This document shows, piece after piece, positions 1 through 10,396 of a stretch of 64,000 nucleotides of DNA. The DNA lies in assembly GCA_902523665.1 (NCBI GenBank), contig CABZAD010000003.1, forward strand, positions 1 through 64,000, in the 5' to 3' direction. Source of the DNA: an uncultured Bacteroidota bacterium. GTDB taxonomy: Bacteria; Bacteroidota; Bacteroidia; Flavobacteriales; Flavobacteriaceae. A model generated the notes under the pieces. It saw only the letters and a program-made list of their open reading frames with translations, had not been told where the DNA came from and made no database searches. How positions within the stretch are numbered: the stretch's first letter is position 1; every line of letters begins with the position of its first letter. The position numbers and the translations under genes are program-made.

Positions 1-812
1 ATATGATTCTCTATGGGTTTTTTAGTTTCAAAAGAAATTTGACTTATTGTTAATGGTTTTTCAAAAACAGAGTTAGATTCCTCAAATATTTTTTTTAAGT
101 GTTTATTCTTGAATACTACTTGTTGCTGAAAATCTTTAATATTTCTATGTTTTTTAAATAAGTCATATTCTGTAATATAACATAAGTTAATCGAATTGTT
201 TTCTACTTTTGAAACTCCGCAATACCCCCCTTTAAAATTATGTAGAGCTATAAGGTCTTCTGGAAAATCTCCTTTAACATGCATTTTAACAGCTAGATAA
301 GGTGATTTTTTTTTAATAAACTCTCTATTCATCTTAAAGTCTAATAAAGACCTTTTACCAAAAGCTCCAATGGTAATTTTACTTTGGAAATATTTTGAAT
401 CTTTAGTCTGAACTGTAAAAACTCCTTTTTTAAAAACTACAGAGTTTACTGCATCTTTTAAAACCTCAACTCCGTTAGTTTGTGCTTTTTTCATCAATAA
501 GATATCCAAAAAATATCGACTCATCCCAAAACCCCCTAAAGGTAATTCTCCTCTAATTAGATTACCTTTTACAGTGCTAACTTGCACTTTATTAATTTTT
601 TTAGCCCCTTCTTTTATAGGATCAATACCTAAAGAGTTTAAATACGGAAGTACTTCATTAGAAATATATTCTCCACATACTTTGTGTTTCGGATATTCGT
701 TTTTTTCAATAAGTAAAATACTATATTTAAATTTTGATAAATGGATAGCGTTTGTTAACCCTGCCAATCCACCACCAATTATAATTACATCATATGTCTT
801 TGTATTTTTCAA
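1..812 (-). CDS. FAD-dependent oxidoreductase, geranylgeranyl-reductase type (3' end outside window)
   Basis: About 270 N-terminal residues are visible and the gene runs off the left edge. The protein opens with a Rossmann dinucleotide-binding motif, DVIIIGGGLAGL, near residues 8-19. A CGEYIS stretch near residue 46 is typical of the geranylgeranyl reductase and flavin hydroxylase family. Such enzymes use FAD to reduce or hydroxylate lipophilic substrates; relatives in Bacteroidota often lie near type III polyketide synthases, but that context is not visible here. I chose the TTG at 812 because an in-frame stop lies four codons upstream and no ATG precedes the Rossmann motif. It follows the membrane-protein gene by about 21 bases, so they may be co-transcribed. 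The substrate is unknown. Confidence 0.75.
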   Translation of the reverse strand, partial: MKNTKTYDVIIIGGGLAGLTNAIHLSKFKYSILLIEKNEYPKHKVCGEYISNEVLPYLNSLGIDPIKEGAKKINKVQVSTVKGNLIRGELPLGGFGMSRYFLDILLMKKAQTNGVEVLKDAVNSVVFKKGVFTVQTKDSKYFQSKITIGAFGKRSLLDFKMNREFIKKKSPYLAVKMHVKGDFPEDLIALHNFKGGYCGVSKVENNSINLCYITEYDLFKKHRNIKDFQQQVVFKNKHLKKIFEESNSVFEKPLTISQISFETKKPIENH

Positions 813-833
813 ATTTATTTTTTAAAATGGGGT

Positions 834-1424
834 TTAATGTTTAAACTCTTTTTTTAGCTCTTCATAAAAACCAGCGTATGCAATAGAATACCTTGGAAGA
901 AGCCATACCCACCAAATAAATAAAGTAAAAATTCCAGCAATAAAGAACAAGACCGCCTCTAGATTAAGCATGAAGAGCTGCCATTTATGATTTCTCATCA
1001 TTTTTTCACTTAAGTTAAAAGCTTCAATCACACCAATATCTGGATCGTCTGCAAGTATGAAAAAAACCTGTGAGTACATCAATGCTAGAATGATTCCTGG
1101 TATAATTAAAAGTATAAACCCAAGAAGAATAGCAATTGACAAAACTATTATAAAGATAATCGGCTTAAAACTATCAAAACGACTAAAGATTGTTGTAAAG
1201 TCTGCCTCGCCCTTAGTAAATACATCAAGACAAAAAACAGCAAGACCAAGTTGAATATATCCTGAAAGACAAACCACTGCAATATTTAAATACACATTCT
1301 GAGGAGAAATAGAAGACATTATCTGGGGTAAAATGGATGCCAGAACAATACAAATAAATACTTGAAAATAAGAGTCTTTTAAAATAGTTTTTGTTTTTTC
1401 TACTAAATCACGGTTAGATATCAT
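834..1424 (-). CDS. Integral membrane protein, DUF975-like
   Basis: A 196-residue protein dominated by hydrophobic segments at about residues 20-36, 45-68, 88-118 and 148-176. Between them lies a short soluble stretch with the pattern LADDPDIGVIEAFNLSEKMM followed by RNHKW. Alternating membrane segments and an amphipathic helix of the type EAxxxSxxMMxxHK are characteristic of the DUF975 and YciC-like membrane protein groups, whose role is not established. There is no signal peptide apart from the membrane segments. It is transcribed toward the truncated FAD oxidoreductase and could form an operon with it. Function is unknown; the membrane location is the only firm statement. Confidence 0.65.
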   Translation of the reverse strand: MISNRDLVEKTKTILKDSYFQVFICIVLASILPQIMSSISPQNVYLNIAVVCLSGYIQLGLAVFCLDVFTKGEADFTTIFSRFDSFKPIIFIIVLSIAILLGFILLIIPGIILALMYSQVFFILADDPDIGVIEAFNLSEKMMRNHKWQLFMLNLEAVLFFIAGIFTLFIWWVWLLPRYSIAYAGFYEELKKEFKH

Positions 1425-1512
1425 AAATTAATTATTAGTTCATATAAATGTAACAAAACAGATAACATTCCCCAAGCAGTGATTTTGTATATTGGGATAG
1501 AAGAACAATAAA

Positions 1513-2049
1513 ATGATTGAAAAACTGTACATTCTAATTCTTGAAAATGAAATTGTTAAACTTAGACAAACTAAAAAAGAAGATTTTGATCAACTATTTA
1601 AATTAGGTGGTAAAAAAGAAATATGGGAACAACACTTTAACAAAGACAGATATAAAAAAAGTGTTTTTTTAAAATACTTTAATCAAGGAATTAAAAATAA
1701 ATTTGGAAGCCTAACAATTATATCAAAAGATGATGGAAAAATAGTTGGATGGACGAGACTTTATGATTTTGATGAAAAGGTACCAGCAATTAAAATAGGA
1801 TATACATTTTTAGGTAAATCTTACTGGGGATTAGACATAAATTATAATTCCAAAAAGCTTATTTTAAATTATCTCTTTGGCTTCCTTGAATTAGTCTGTT
1901 TTGATATATTCGAAAAAAATATTCGTTCACAAAAAGCTGTACAAAAATTAGGAGGTGTTTTTAATGAAAAGAAAAAAGATAAGCACCATTACATATTGAA
2001 TAAAAAATCTTGGAAAAGACAAGAAGAGCTGAAAAATAGGATATTATGA
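1513..2049 (+). CDS. GNAT-family N-acetyltransferase (RimJ/RimL-like)
   Basis: A 178-residue protein with the layout of acetyltransferases that modify amino groups using acetyl-CoA. It begins with the beta-strand pattern IVKLRQTKKEDF near residues 14-25. It has the core GYTFLGKSYWGLDIN near residues 96-110, where related enzymes have GYxxxPxxWGKGxA, and NIRSQKAVQKLGG near residues 136-148, matching the NxRSxxxxxKLGF acetyl-CoA helix. The glycine-rich pyrophosphate loop is not clearly conserved, so activity is uncertain. The last six bases overlap the convergent hypothetical gene. Substrate unknown. Confidence 0.7.
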   Translation: MIEKLYILILENEIVKLRQTKKEDFDQLFKLGGKKEIWEQHFNKDRYKKSVFLKYFNQGIKNKFGSLTIISKDDGKIVGWTRLYDFDEKVPAIKIGYTFLGKSYWGLDINYNSKKLILNYLFGFLELVCFDIFEKNIRSQKAVQKLGGVFNEKKKDKHHYILNKKSWKRQEELKNRIL

Positions 2050-2298
2050 TGAGTTTATATTGGTTAACATGTAATCAAAAAAAACACTTTTTAAAAAACT
2101 AACCAATTCCTCATCTTTTATAACCACATTATCTTTAAACACACCAAAGTCAATATCATTTTCAAAATAAGTTACAACCATTTCATACTCATTAACAGAT
2201 GAGTCATGTTCAATTTTAGTCTTTTTGTAAAGCATGGTATTTCCATTGAGCTCTTTTTGCCTTTGATCTTTTTCAGTCTCAATAATTTTATACCTCAT
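2044..2298 (-). CDS. Hypothetical protein
   Basis: An open frame of up to 102 codons (start possible at 2352). I prefer the internal ATG at 2298, giving 84 residues beginning MRYKIIETEKDQ, because the extra N-terminal residues look like translated spacer. The protein is charged and soluble, with no signal peptide or membrane segment, and contains EYEMVVTYFENDIDFGVFKDN in its middle. I recognise no family. It ends inside the convergent acetyltransferase gene with a six-base overlap. It could be a genuine small protein or a chance frame. Confidence 0.4.
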   Translation of the reverse strand: MRYKIIETEKDQRQKELNGNTMLYKKTKIEHDSSVNEYEMVVTYFENDIDFGVFKDNVVIKDEELVSFLKSVFFDYMLTNINSS

Positions 2299-2432
2299 TT
2301 TTCTTAGTAAACTTTTTATACAGCCAGTATATAAAAATAAATATGTAGCCAATTATGAAATAATACCTCATATATAAATTTAAAAAAAATCAAAATATTT
2401 TTAAATACTGAGTGATGGTTTTTAATCAGCTA

Positions 2433-2454
2433 TAATCTTTAATTATAAAGATTA
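2433..2454. promoter_or_regulatory. Perfect 9-bp inverted repeat upstream of katG
   Basis: TAATCTTTA is followed four bases later by its exact reverse complement, about 80-100 bases before katG. Position and symmetry suit an operator for a peroxide regulator. It resembles a stretched PerR-type box (TATAAT...ATTATAA) but the spacing differs, so the regulator is only a guess. Confidence 0.35.
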
Positions 2455-2485
2455 AGTAAATAATATTAATATGTGTTTGTACTTA

Positions 2486-2516
2486 TTGTATCCTTAAGTA
2501 AAATTTCATAATTTAA
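2486..2516 (+). promoter_or_regulatory. Possible katG promoter
   Basis: A TTG at 2486-2488 and TAATTTAA at 2509-2516 are 20 bases apart, resembling the Bacteroidota -33/-7 arrangement (TTTG...TAnnTTTG) with one mismatch in the -7 box. If real, transcription starts near 2521-2525, which would put the TTG candidate start at 2517 upstream of the message and favour the ATG at 2535. Confidence 0.25.
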
Positions 2517-4715
<2,199 letters not shown>

Positions 4716-4752
4716 ACTATAATTTTTATATTTAACGACTTAAAAATCAATT

Positions 4753-6774
4753 ATGAAAAATTTCACTTTTAAATTTATACTAAGCGCATTACTGTTCTCT
4801 TCAATTTATTTGAACTCACAAGAGTTTACAGTTCAATCAAACCTTGAAAACTTATCAATTGAAGTTGGTGAGATTTTTGAGCCAAAAACAAATATTTTAG
4901 ATAAGAATGGAAATAAAGTAGAGTGCCCCAATATAATTTATTACAATAAAAATGGAGCTTTAAATTGGGATGACGGGATTAGTGTTAATAGAAGAAGAGG
5001 AACAATTAAAGGAGAAATTCCAGGACAACATAAAGTTATTGCACTTTGTATTGGGTTATCTGATGGAAGGTTGAGTAGAGATTTTGATGTGACCGTCAAT
5101 TATGCAAAGCCAAAAGAGTTACAAGTTAACTTGAGTAGAGAAACAGTATATACTGGAACATATGTTCCTCTACAATATAAAGTGGTTGACGCATATGGTT
5201 TTACTAGGTTCGATGCGGATATTCAAATAAGTTCTGACAATGACTTAGTTGAAATAGACATCTTAAATAATGTAAAAGCTATTAGGCCTGGGAATGCTAA
5301 ACTAAAAATTGAGCTTGATGGAGTATCAACCTCTTTAAGCTTCAAAATAAAAGAAACACCAATATCGAAACTTTCAATTAATGCTAACCTTGATGTAGCA
5401 AGAACAGGAGATGTAGTTAAGTTCTCCACAACTGCTTATGATGACAAAGGAAAGGTGGTTACAGACGCTCCTCTTAGTTATTCTTTCTCTGGAGAGTCTT
5501 TTGATAAGAGCTCAACCGCTGCAGGTTTAATTAAAGATGATGGAAGATTTGTAGCTGAAACAGCAGGCAAATATTTAATTACCGTAACAGCAGGAGAAAA
5601 GTCTATTTCAAAGCCATTAGTCGTTTACGATAGAGGTATTCAAAGAGAGGTTATTACTGTTGGAACTGGAACAGTGCAAGACAAGCATACTTCAGACTTT
5701 TGGGTTTTTGAGGGTCAAGATGGAAATGATTATGCAGTATCTGGGACTTGGGGTGCAGATGGAACTACTTATTTTTGGGATGTTACAGACCCAGGAAATT
5801 TGAAAAAAATTGATAGTGTTCAAGTAGATGCAAGAACGGTTAATGATGTAAAGGTTTCATCTGACGGTAAAATTTCTATTATAAGTAGAGAGGGTGCGTC
5901 TAATAGAAGAAATGGAATTGTAATACTTGATACAACAAACCCTTATGATGTTAAAACTCTCTCAGAGTACACAACAAACTTAACGGGAGGTGTTCACAAT
6001 TTATTTATATATGAGGATCATGTTTATGCACTTAGCAATGGAGAAAGATTCTATGTTATAAATATTGAGGATCCTACAAATCCCTATGAAGTTGGTATGT
6101 TTGAAATAGGAGAAAAAGGGCAAGCTATTCATGATGTATGGATAGAGGATGGTATTGCATACTCTTCTAATTGGAAGCATGGAGTTTATATGATTGATGT
6201 TGGAAACGGAGTTGCTGGTGGCTCACCTTCAAACCCAGTAGCAATGGCAAATTATAGCTATGAATCAGGAGCTCATCACGCAACATTTCCCTTTAAAAGT
6301 AAATCAACTGATAAGTTCTACACAGTATTAGGTGATGAAATTTTTCCACAAGGTATTGATGTGTATACCACCAATGAGACTGCAGGCTTCATACATTTTG
6401 TCGATTTTACCGATATTAATAATCCAGAAGAAGTTGCTAGATATGAGCTGCCTGGGCATGGCTCGCACAATTATTGGATAGAGGATGATATACTATATGT
6501 TGCAATGTATACAGGTGGTGTTAGGATAGTTGATATAAGCGGAGAACTTATGGGGGATCTCTTTAGACAGGGGCGAGAAATCGGTCATATTAATACGGCA
6601 AACCCAAACGGATACATTCCTAATGCTGCAATGACATGGGGTGCACAACTCTATAAAGGGTACGTTTTTTATTCAGATCATAATGGTGGAATTGGTTCTT
6701 CAAAAGTGTTGCCAACAAAACCTGATAATTCTAGAATTAATGAATATTTGGACAGACCAAGATTAATTGATTAA
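4753..6774 (+). CDS. Secreted Ig-like and LVIVD-repeat beta-propeller protein
   Basis: A 673-residue exported protein. A signal peptide (hydrophobic core near residues 8-20, ending LNSQ) is followed by about 270 residues of beta-rich, Ig-like repeats, with units near 25-115, 120-200 and 205-295. From about residue 310 comes a series of blades carrying LVIVD-type signatures: IEDPTNPYEVGMF, VWIEDGIAYSSNW, GVYMIDVG and GVRIVDISG. Conserved histidines precede several blades (VHNLFI, AIHDVW, GAHHATF, GHGSHNYW). LVIVD proteins are surface or periplasmic propellers without a settled function. It lies 37 bases after katG and 3 bases before the next propeller gene. The role is inferred only as binding or scaffolding. 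Confidence 0.8.
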   Translation: MKNFTFKFILSALLFSSIYLNSQEFTVQSNLENLSIEVGEIFEPKTNILDKNGNKVECPNIIYYNKNGALNWDDGISVNRRRGTIKGEIPGQHKVIALCIGLSDGRLSRDFDVTVNYAKPKELQVNLSRETVYTGTYVPLQYKVVDAYGFTRFDADIQISSDNDLVEIDILNNVKAIRPGNAKLKIELDGVSTSLSFKIKETPISKLSINANLDVARTGDVVKFSTTAYDDKGKVVTDAPLSYSFSGESFDKSSTAAGLIKDDGRFVAETAGKYLITVTAGEKSISKPLVVYDRGIQREVITVGTGTVQDKHTSDFWVFEGQDGNDYAVSGTWGADGTTYFWDVTDPGNLKKIDSVQVDARTVNDVKVSSDGKISIISREGASNRRNGIVILDTTNPYDVKTLSEYTTNLTGGVHNLFIYEDHVYALSNGERFYVINIEDPTNPYEVGMFEIGEKGQAIHDVWIEDGIAYSSNWKHGVYMIDVGNGVAGGSPSNPVAMANYSYESGAHHATFPFKSKSTDKFYTVLGDEIFPQGIDVYTTNETAGFIHFVDFTDINNPEEVARYELPGHGSHNYWIEDDILYVAMYTGGVRIVDISGELMGDLFRQGREIGHINTANPNGYIPNAAMTWGAQLYKGYVFYSDHNGGIGSSKVLPTKPDNSRINEYLDRPRLID

Positions 6775-6777
6775 ATC

Positions 6778-7830
6778 ATGAAGAGACTATATTTAATTTT
6801 ATTCCTTTTAATTTTTAATATTGGATTTTCACAAGAATATTATGTCTATGTTGCTGCTGAATCCGATGACCAGGTTTCAGTATTAAAATTTGATGGAAAA
6901 GAAATTCAAGAAACAGATAGAGTTTCAGTTGGTGTAATGCCGACAGAAAATGAAGGTCCACATGGAATAACTATTGATCCTAATGGTAAATATTGGTATT
7001 TAACATTGGCACATGGAAGTCCAAATGGATCAGTTGTTAAATATTCTACGGAAAACAATGAGCCACTATCAAAAGTCGAGTTAGGTCTATTTCCAGCCAC
7101 CATGCAAATATCAAAAAAAACAGGACTGCTTTATGTAGTCAATTTTAATTTACATGGCCTAATGAAAACAAGCACAGTGTCAGTTGTTGACCCAGAGTAT
7201 ATGGTAGAGATAAGTCAAATAAAAACAGGTATTATGCCTCATGGGTCAAGAATCTCTTCAGATGGAAATTTTCACTATTCTGTAGCAATGATGTCAGGAG
7301 AACTATTTGAAATAGATGCTGTTGATTTGAGTGTCAAACGTATTTTGAGTCTTGATACCAATAAACATCATAGGAATGCTATGCATCACTCAAAAATTAA
7401 ACCAACATGGGTAACTCCGTCTCCATCAGGAAAAGAATTATATATAGCTGGTAATGGGTCAGATAATATTTACATAGTCGATACTGAAAAATGGGAGGTA
7501 AAAGAAGTTTATAAAACAGGAAAAGGACCCTATAACATTGCAGTCTCGCCAAACGGTGAAAAGCTTATTGCCACGCTTAAAAATGAAGGGGCTGTTACAA
7601 TATGGTCGTTGAAAAACAGAAAACAGATCTCAAGAATCAAAACATCAACAAGTATTCCACATGGTGTTGTAGTTTCCCCAGACAACAAGTATGCTTTTGT
7701 GTCAGTAGAGGGTGTTGGTGGAGAATCTGGAAAGGTTGACGTGATTAATCTTGAACAACTAAAGCTTGTAGCTTCAGTTGAAGTTGGAAAACAAGCGGGT
7801 GGAATAGCTTTTTGGAAAATTGCAAATTAG
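6778..7830 (+). CDS. Exported YVTN-family seven-bladed beta-propeller
   Basis: A 350-residue protein with a signal peptide (MKRLYLILFLLIFNIGFSQ). It then has repeated blade units of about 40-45 residues of the YVTN/YncE type: TPSPSGKELYIAGNGSDNIYI, then AVSPNGEKLIATLKNEGAVTI, then VVSPDNKYAFVSVEGVGGESG. PHG triplets recur (GPHGIT, MPHGSR, IPHGVV), and a histidine-rich stretch HHRNAMHHS lies near residue 200, so metal binding is conceivable but not shown. Only three bases separate it from the LVIVD gene before it and five from the PLP-enzyme gene after it, so they are surely co-transcribed. Periplasmic or surface location is expected. Confidence 0.8.
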   Translation: MKRLYLILFLLIFNIGFSQEYYVYVAAESDDQVSVLKFDGKEIQETDRVSVGVMPTENEGPHGITIDPNGKYWYLTLAHGSPNGSVVKYSTENNEPLSKVELGLFPATMQISKKTGLLYVVNFNLHGLMKTSTVSVVDPEYMVEISQIKTGIMPHGSRISSDGNFHYSVAMMSGELFEIDAVDLSVKRILSLDTNKHHRNAMHHSKIKPTWVTPSPSGKELYIAGNGSDNIYIVDTEKWEVKEVYKTGKGPYNIAVSPNGEKLIATLKNEGAVTIWSLKNRKQISRIKTSTSIPHGVVVSPDNKYAFVSVEGVGGESGKVDVINLEQLKLVASVEVGKQAGGIAFWKIAN

Positions 7831-7835
7831 ATTAA

Positions 7836-9053
7836 ATGGAAGGTTTTTCAGAAAAAACTAGAGATTACTTTCCTTCTTTAAATAGAGTCAACAGTTCAAA
7901 TCAACAAATTATATACTTAGATGGTCCCGGAGGAACCCAGGTTCCAATTCAAGTAATTGAAGCAATTTCTGACTACTACTTGAGATCAAACGCGAACACC
8001 CACGGAGAATTTATCACAAGCCAAGAGACAGATTTAGTTATGGATGATCTCCGATTTAAAGTTTCTGTTATGCTTGGGGCAGAAAGTCCAAACACAATTT
8101 CAATTGGTCAAAACATGACCACATTAAATTACAGTTTGGCAAGAGCTTTATCAAGAAAATTTAAACAAGATGATGAAGTGATTGTAACAGAGCTTGATCA
8201 TGAGGCAAATAGAGGCCCATGGATGATTTTGAAAGAAGTGGGTGTGAAGATTATTGAAGTTAATCTAATGCAGAATGGAACTCTTGATTATTCTGATTTC
8301 AAAAATAAAATAAATGATAAAACCGTAATGGTTTGCATGGGTATGTCGTCCAATGCACTTGGAACACTTAACAGTTTCAATAAAGTTAAAGAATATCTAA
8401 AAGACAGAAAATGCCTTTTTCTATTAGACGCTGTCCATTATGCACCTCATTTTTCAATTGATGTTACAGATCTTAACTGTGATTTTATGTTATGTTCAGC
8501 TTATAAGTTTTATGGACCACATATAAGTTTTCTTTACTCTAAGCCCGGCATTTTGAATAATCTTAATACGGACAGACTAGTTGTTCAAGATCAGGAAGCC
8601 CCTTATGTAATTGAAACAGGGACACTGAATCATGCAGCATGCTCAGGAGTTTCAGCAGCTATTGATTTTATTTCATCTTTAGGTAAAGGAAGTACATACA
8701 GGGAAAAACTGGAGAGTGCATATTTACAAATAAGCGATCATGAATTTAATCTTGCAAAACATCTCTATGAGTCATTACAAGGCTTTAATAAAACAACTGT
8801 TATTGGCCCTGATTTTTCTACAAGAGAAAGAACACCGACAGTATCATTTGTTCACTCAGAGTATTCTCCTCAAGAGGTCTGTGCGAACTTGGCTACACAA
8901 AATATTTGTGCTTGGAATGGACATTTCTACGCACTTAAGGCAATTCAACAATTAGGACTTGAAAGCAGCGGAGGTGTAACAAGACTTGGAATTTCACTTT
9001 ACAATACAAAAAAAGAGATAGATAGAGTAATCGAGGTTATACAATCTATTTAG
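7836..9053 (+). CDS. Class V PLP aminotransferase, cysteine-desulfurase-like (TIGR01976/VC1184 type)
   Basis: A 405-residue fold-type I PLP enzyme. The Schiff-base lysine is in CSAYKFYGPH (Lys224). LLDAVHYAPH supplies Asp198 and His201 for cofactor binding, and ELDHEANRGPW (His122) stacks on the ring. The N-terminal IYLDGPGGTQVP and the C-terminal NGHFYALKAIQQLGLESSGG followed by TRLGISLYNT match the VC1184-like subgroup. I cannot find an active-site cysteine loop as in IscS or SufS, so true desulfurase activity is doubtful. There is no signal peptide, so it is cytoplasmic, unlike the two exported propellers before it. It ends one base before the convergent Stealth gene. Confidence 0.8.
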   Translation: MEGFSEKTRDYFPSLNRVNSSNQQIIYLDGPGGTQVPIQVIEAISDYYLRSNANTHGEFITSQETDLVMDDLRFKVSVMLGAESPNTISIGQNMTTLNYSLARALSRKFKQDDEVIVTELDHEANRGPWMILKEVGVKIIEVNLMQNGTLDYSDFKNKINDKTVMVCMGMSSNALGTLNSFNKVKEYLKDRKCLFLLDAVHYAPHFSIDVTDLNCDFMLCSAYKFYGPHISFLYSKPGILNNLNTDRLVVQDQEAPYVIETGTLNHAACSGVSAAIDFISSLGKGSTYREKLESAYLQISDHEFNLAKHLYESLQGFNKTTVIGPDFSTRERTPTVSFVHSEYSPQEVCANLATQNICAWNGHFYALKAIQQLGLESSGGVTRLGISLYNTKKEIDRVIEVIQSI

Positions 9054-9054
9054 T

Positions 9055-9996
9055 TCAGCTACTCAATTTTTCGATAAACCAGTTTTTAAAAACTTCCTGA
9101 GTTTCTTGGGTGGCCATATTTAGATCTTGTATATTCAGAAATTTAACTTCAGCTTTTGAATCAATACTTCTTAATATTTTTTTTAGTTTTTTGGCAGAAA
9201 GATTTCTGGCCTTATTTATCTCTACAAGTTTATTTGAGGAGGACTCAAAATAGAGATTCTCTTTAATTAGAAGATGCCAACAAAGACTGTATGGCATGTA
9301 TTGTCTGGCATCTCTAAATTTATGCCTAATTTGGTTGGTAAGTATCTGAGGGTTTTTATCATAAAAATCTTTAATAACTGATTTTATTTGTGGCCTTCCA
9401 GAATGATATGATTTAAAATAATTATTGTGGAAACCCGCAATATTTGCAGCTTTTGATTGTGCAGCGTTGAAGCTTGGCCTTATATTTAGTAAGTTTTTTA
9501 TTTTATTTGATATGATCTTTATTAATTGTTTATTGTATGTTTTGGCCCAACTTCCTGTTAAAACAACTTTATTGTCTTTAAACCAATCTTCAATAGAAGT
9601 TTCTTTGATAAGAAACATATCATCATTAAAATAGATAAACTTATTAGAAAGATTTTTAATCTTGAATAGTAATGCATCTATCGATCTAATATTAAATGTT
9701 GGCAGGGAATCCATATTGTCGCAAAAAATATCTTTATGATCAATAATTTCAACCTTATTTAAAGACAATAGATGCCTAACCTCGTTTAAGTTTGGCTTTT
9801 GGTTGTCAGTAACAATAAAGATTTTTCGAACAAATGGGGCAAATTTAATAATAGATGCTACACAGAAATGAATTTCATTTGCCTGAAGATATTCTCTATT
9901 TATGATCTTTTTGTTTTTAAGATTTTCTTCAAGTCTTAATCTGTAATTAGGCTCAGAGCCATCAACCCAAGTTATTACTGCATCAATTTTTTCCAT
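9055..9996 (-). CDS. Stealth-family sugar-phosphate transferase
   Basis: A 313-residue protein with the hallmarks of Stealth proteins, which transfer hexose-1-phosphate to build phosphodiester-linked capsule polymers. CR1 is at the N-terminus (KIDAVITWVDGSEP, residues 3-16). The CR2 core IYFNDDMFLI is near residue 120 and a CR3-like HSGRPQ lies near residue 195. Relatives normally sit in capsule loci, but no other polysaccharide gene is visible here. Its ATG directly abuts the stop codon of the XRE regulator gene upstream (zero-base gap), so it is expected to be expressed and controlled together with that regulator. No signal peptide. The actual polymer is unknown. Confidence 0.82.
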   Translation of the reverse strand: MEKIDAVITWVDGSEPNYRLRLEENLKNKKIINREYLQANEIHFCVASIIKFAPFVRKIFIVTDNQKPNLNEVRHLLSLNKVEIIDHKDIFCDNMDSLPTFNIRSIDALLFKIKNLSNKFIYFNDDMFLIKETSIEDWFKDNKVVLTGSWAKTYNKQLIKIISNKIKNLLNIRPSFNAAQSKAANIAGFHNNYFKSYHSGRPQIKSVIKDFYDKNPQILTNQIRHKFRDARQYMPYSLCWHLLIKENLYFESSSNKLVEINKARNLSAKKLKKILRSIDSKAEVKFLNIQDLNMATQETQEVFKNWFIEKLSS

Positions 9997-10191
9997 TTAG
10001 ACGAAATAAAAAAGTTTATTAATTGGTGTTTTTAAAGATTCTGAAATTTTTATAGCTATGTTAAGGCCAGGCACAAATTTATTTTTCTCTATTGAAATTA
10101 TTGTTTGTCTGCTAACACCAGCTAGCACTGCTAAATCCTCTTGGGTTAGACCTGCACCTTTTCTATAATCTTTAACTCTGTTTATAAGCAT
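9997..10191 (-). CDS. Small XRE/Cro-type helix-turn-helix regulator
   Basis: A 64-residue DNA-binding protein consisting of a single Cro/C1 domain. The helix-turn-helix is LTQEDLAVLAGVSRQTIISIEKN near residues 15-37, followed by the dimer-like tail ISESLKTPINKLFYF. It belongs to the short YozG-like group. Its start is followed upstream by four related palindromes (10194-10306), two of which overlap its likely promoter, so autorepression is expected. The Stealth gene follows without any gap. What it senses is unknown; many of these small regulators have no ligand domain at all. Confidence 0.85.
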   Translation of the reverse strand: MLINRVKDYRKGAGLTQEDLAVLAGVSRQTIISIEKNKFVPGLNIAIKISESLKTPINKLFYFV

Positions 10192-10193
10192 AT

Positions 10194-10209
10194 GTAAAGT
10201 AAGCTTTAC
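10194..10209. promoter_or_regulatory. Operator-like palindrome O1 (GTAAAG-N4-CTTTAC)
   Basis: Perfect 6-bp arms with spacer TAAG, three bases from the XRE start codon. It touches the -7-like box at 10209-10216, so a bound protein would block transcription of the XRE and Stealth genes. Confidence 0.6.
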
Positions 10210-10216
10210 AAAGATA
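10209..10216 (-). promoter_or_regulatory. -7 box for the XRE-Stealth operon
   Basis: Read on the minus strand this is TATCTTTG, a full match to the Bacteroidota -7 consensus TAnnTTTG. It lies 18 bases before the XRE start codon. No clear TTTG -33 element is present; palindrome O2 occupies that region instead. Confidence 0.45.
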
Positions 10217-10227
10217 ATAAATTTTTT

Positions 10228-10243
10228 GTAAAATAAACTTTAC
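10228..10243. promoter_or_regulatory. Operator-like palindrome O2 (GTAAAA-N4-CTTTAC)
   Basis: Same design as O1 with one arm mismatch and spacer TAAA. It lies where the -33 element of the XRE promoter would be, supporting autoregulation. Confidence 0.6.
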
Positions 10244-10265
10244 ATTATAAATTCTTGATTTTTTT

Positions 10266-10281
10266 GTAAAGCTTATTTTTT
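10266..10281. promoter_or_regulatory. Operator-like half site O3
   Basis: GTAAAG followed by CTTA, the same left arm and spacer as O1 read on the other strand. The right arm has decayed to a T-run, so this is the weakest copy. Confidence 0.4.
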
Positions 10282-10290
10282 ATGAAAAAT

Positions 10291-10306
10291 GTATAGTTTA
10301 CTTTAC
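10291..10306. promoter_or_regulatory. Operator-like palindrome O4 (GTATAG-N4-CTTTAC)
   Basis: Arms GTATAG and CTTTAC with spacer TTTA, one mismatch from the O1 design. It is the copy nearest the YceI gene but still about 90 bases from its start. Confidence 0.5.
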
Positions 10307-10356
10307 ATTATATTTTAAGATGTTAAATAATAATTAAAACCATACCAAAAATAAAC

Positions 10357-10377
10357 CTAGAAAATTGAATTTTCTAG
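10357..10377. promoter_or_regulatory. 21-bp palindrome in the yceI-like promoter region
   Basis: The arm CTAGAAAATT is followed by one base and then its perfect reverse complement, ending 19 bases before the YceI start codon. A TTG in its centre (10365-10367) and TAAATTTA at 10385-10392, 17 bases apart, could be the promoter, so the palindrome would cover the -33 element. Its sequence is unrelated to the O1-O4 sites, implying a second regulator. Confidence 0.45.
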
Positions 10378-10396
10378 TTTTACGTAAATTTAACGC

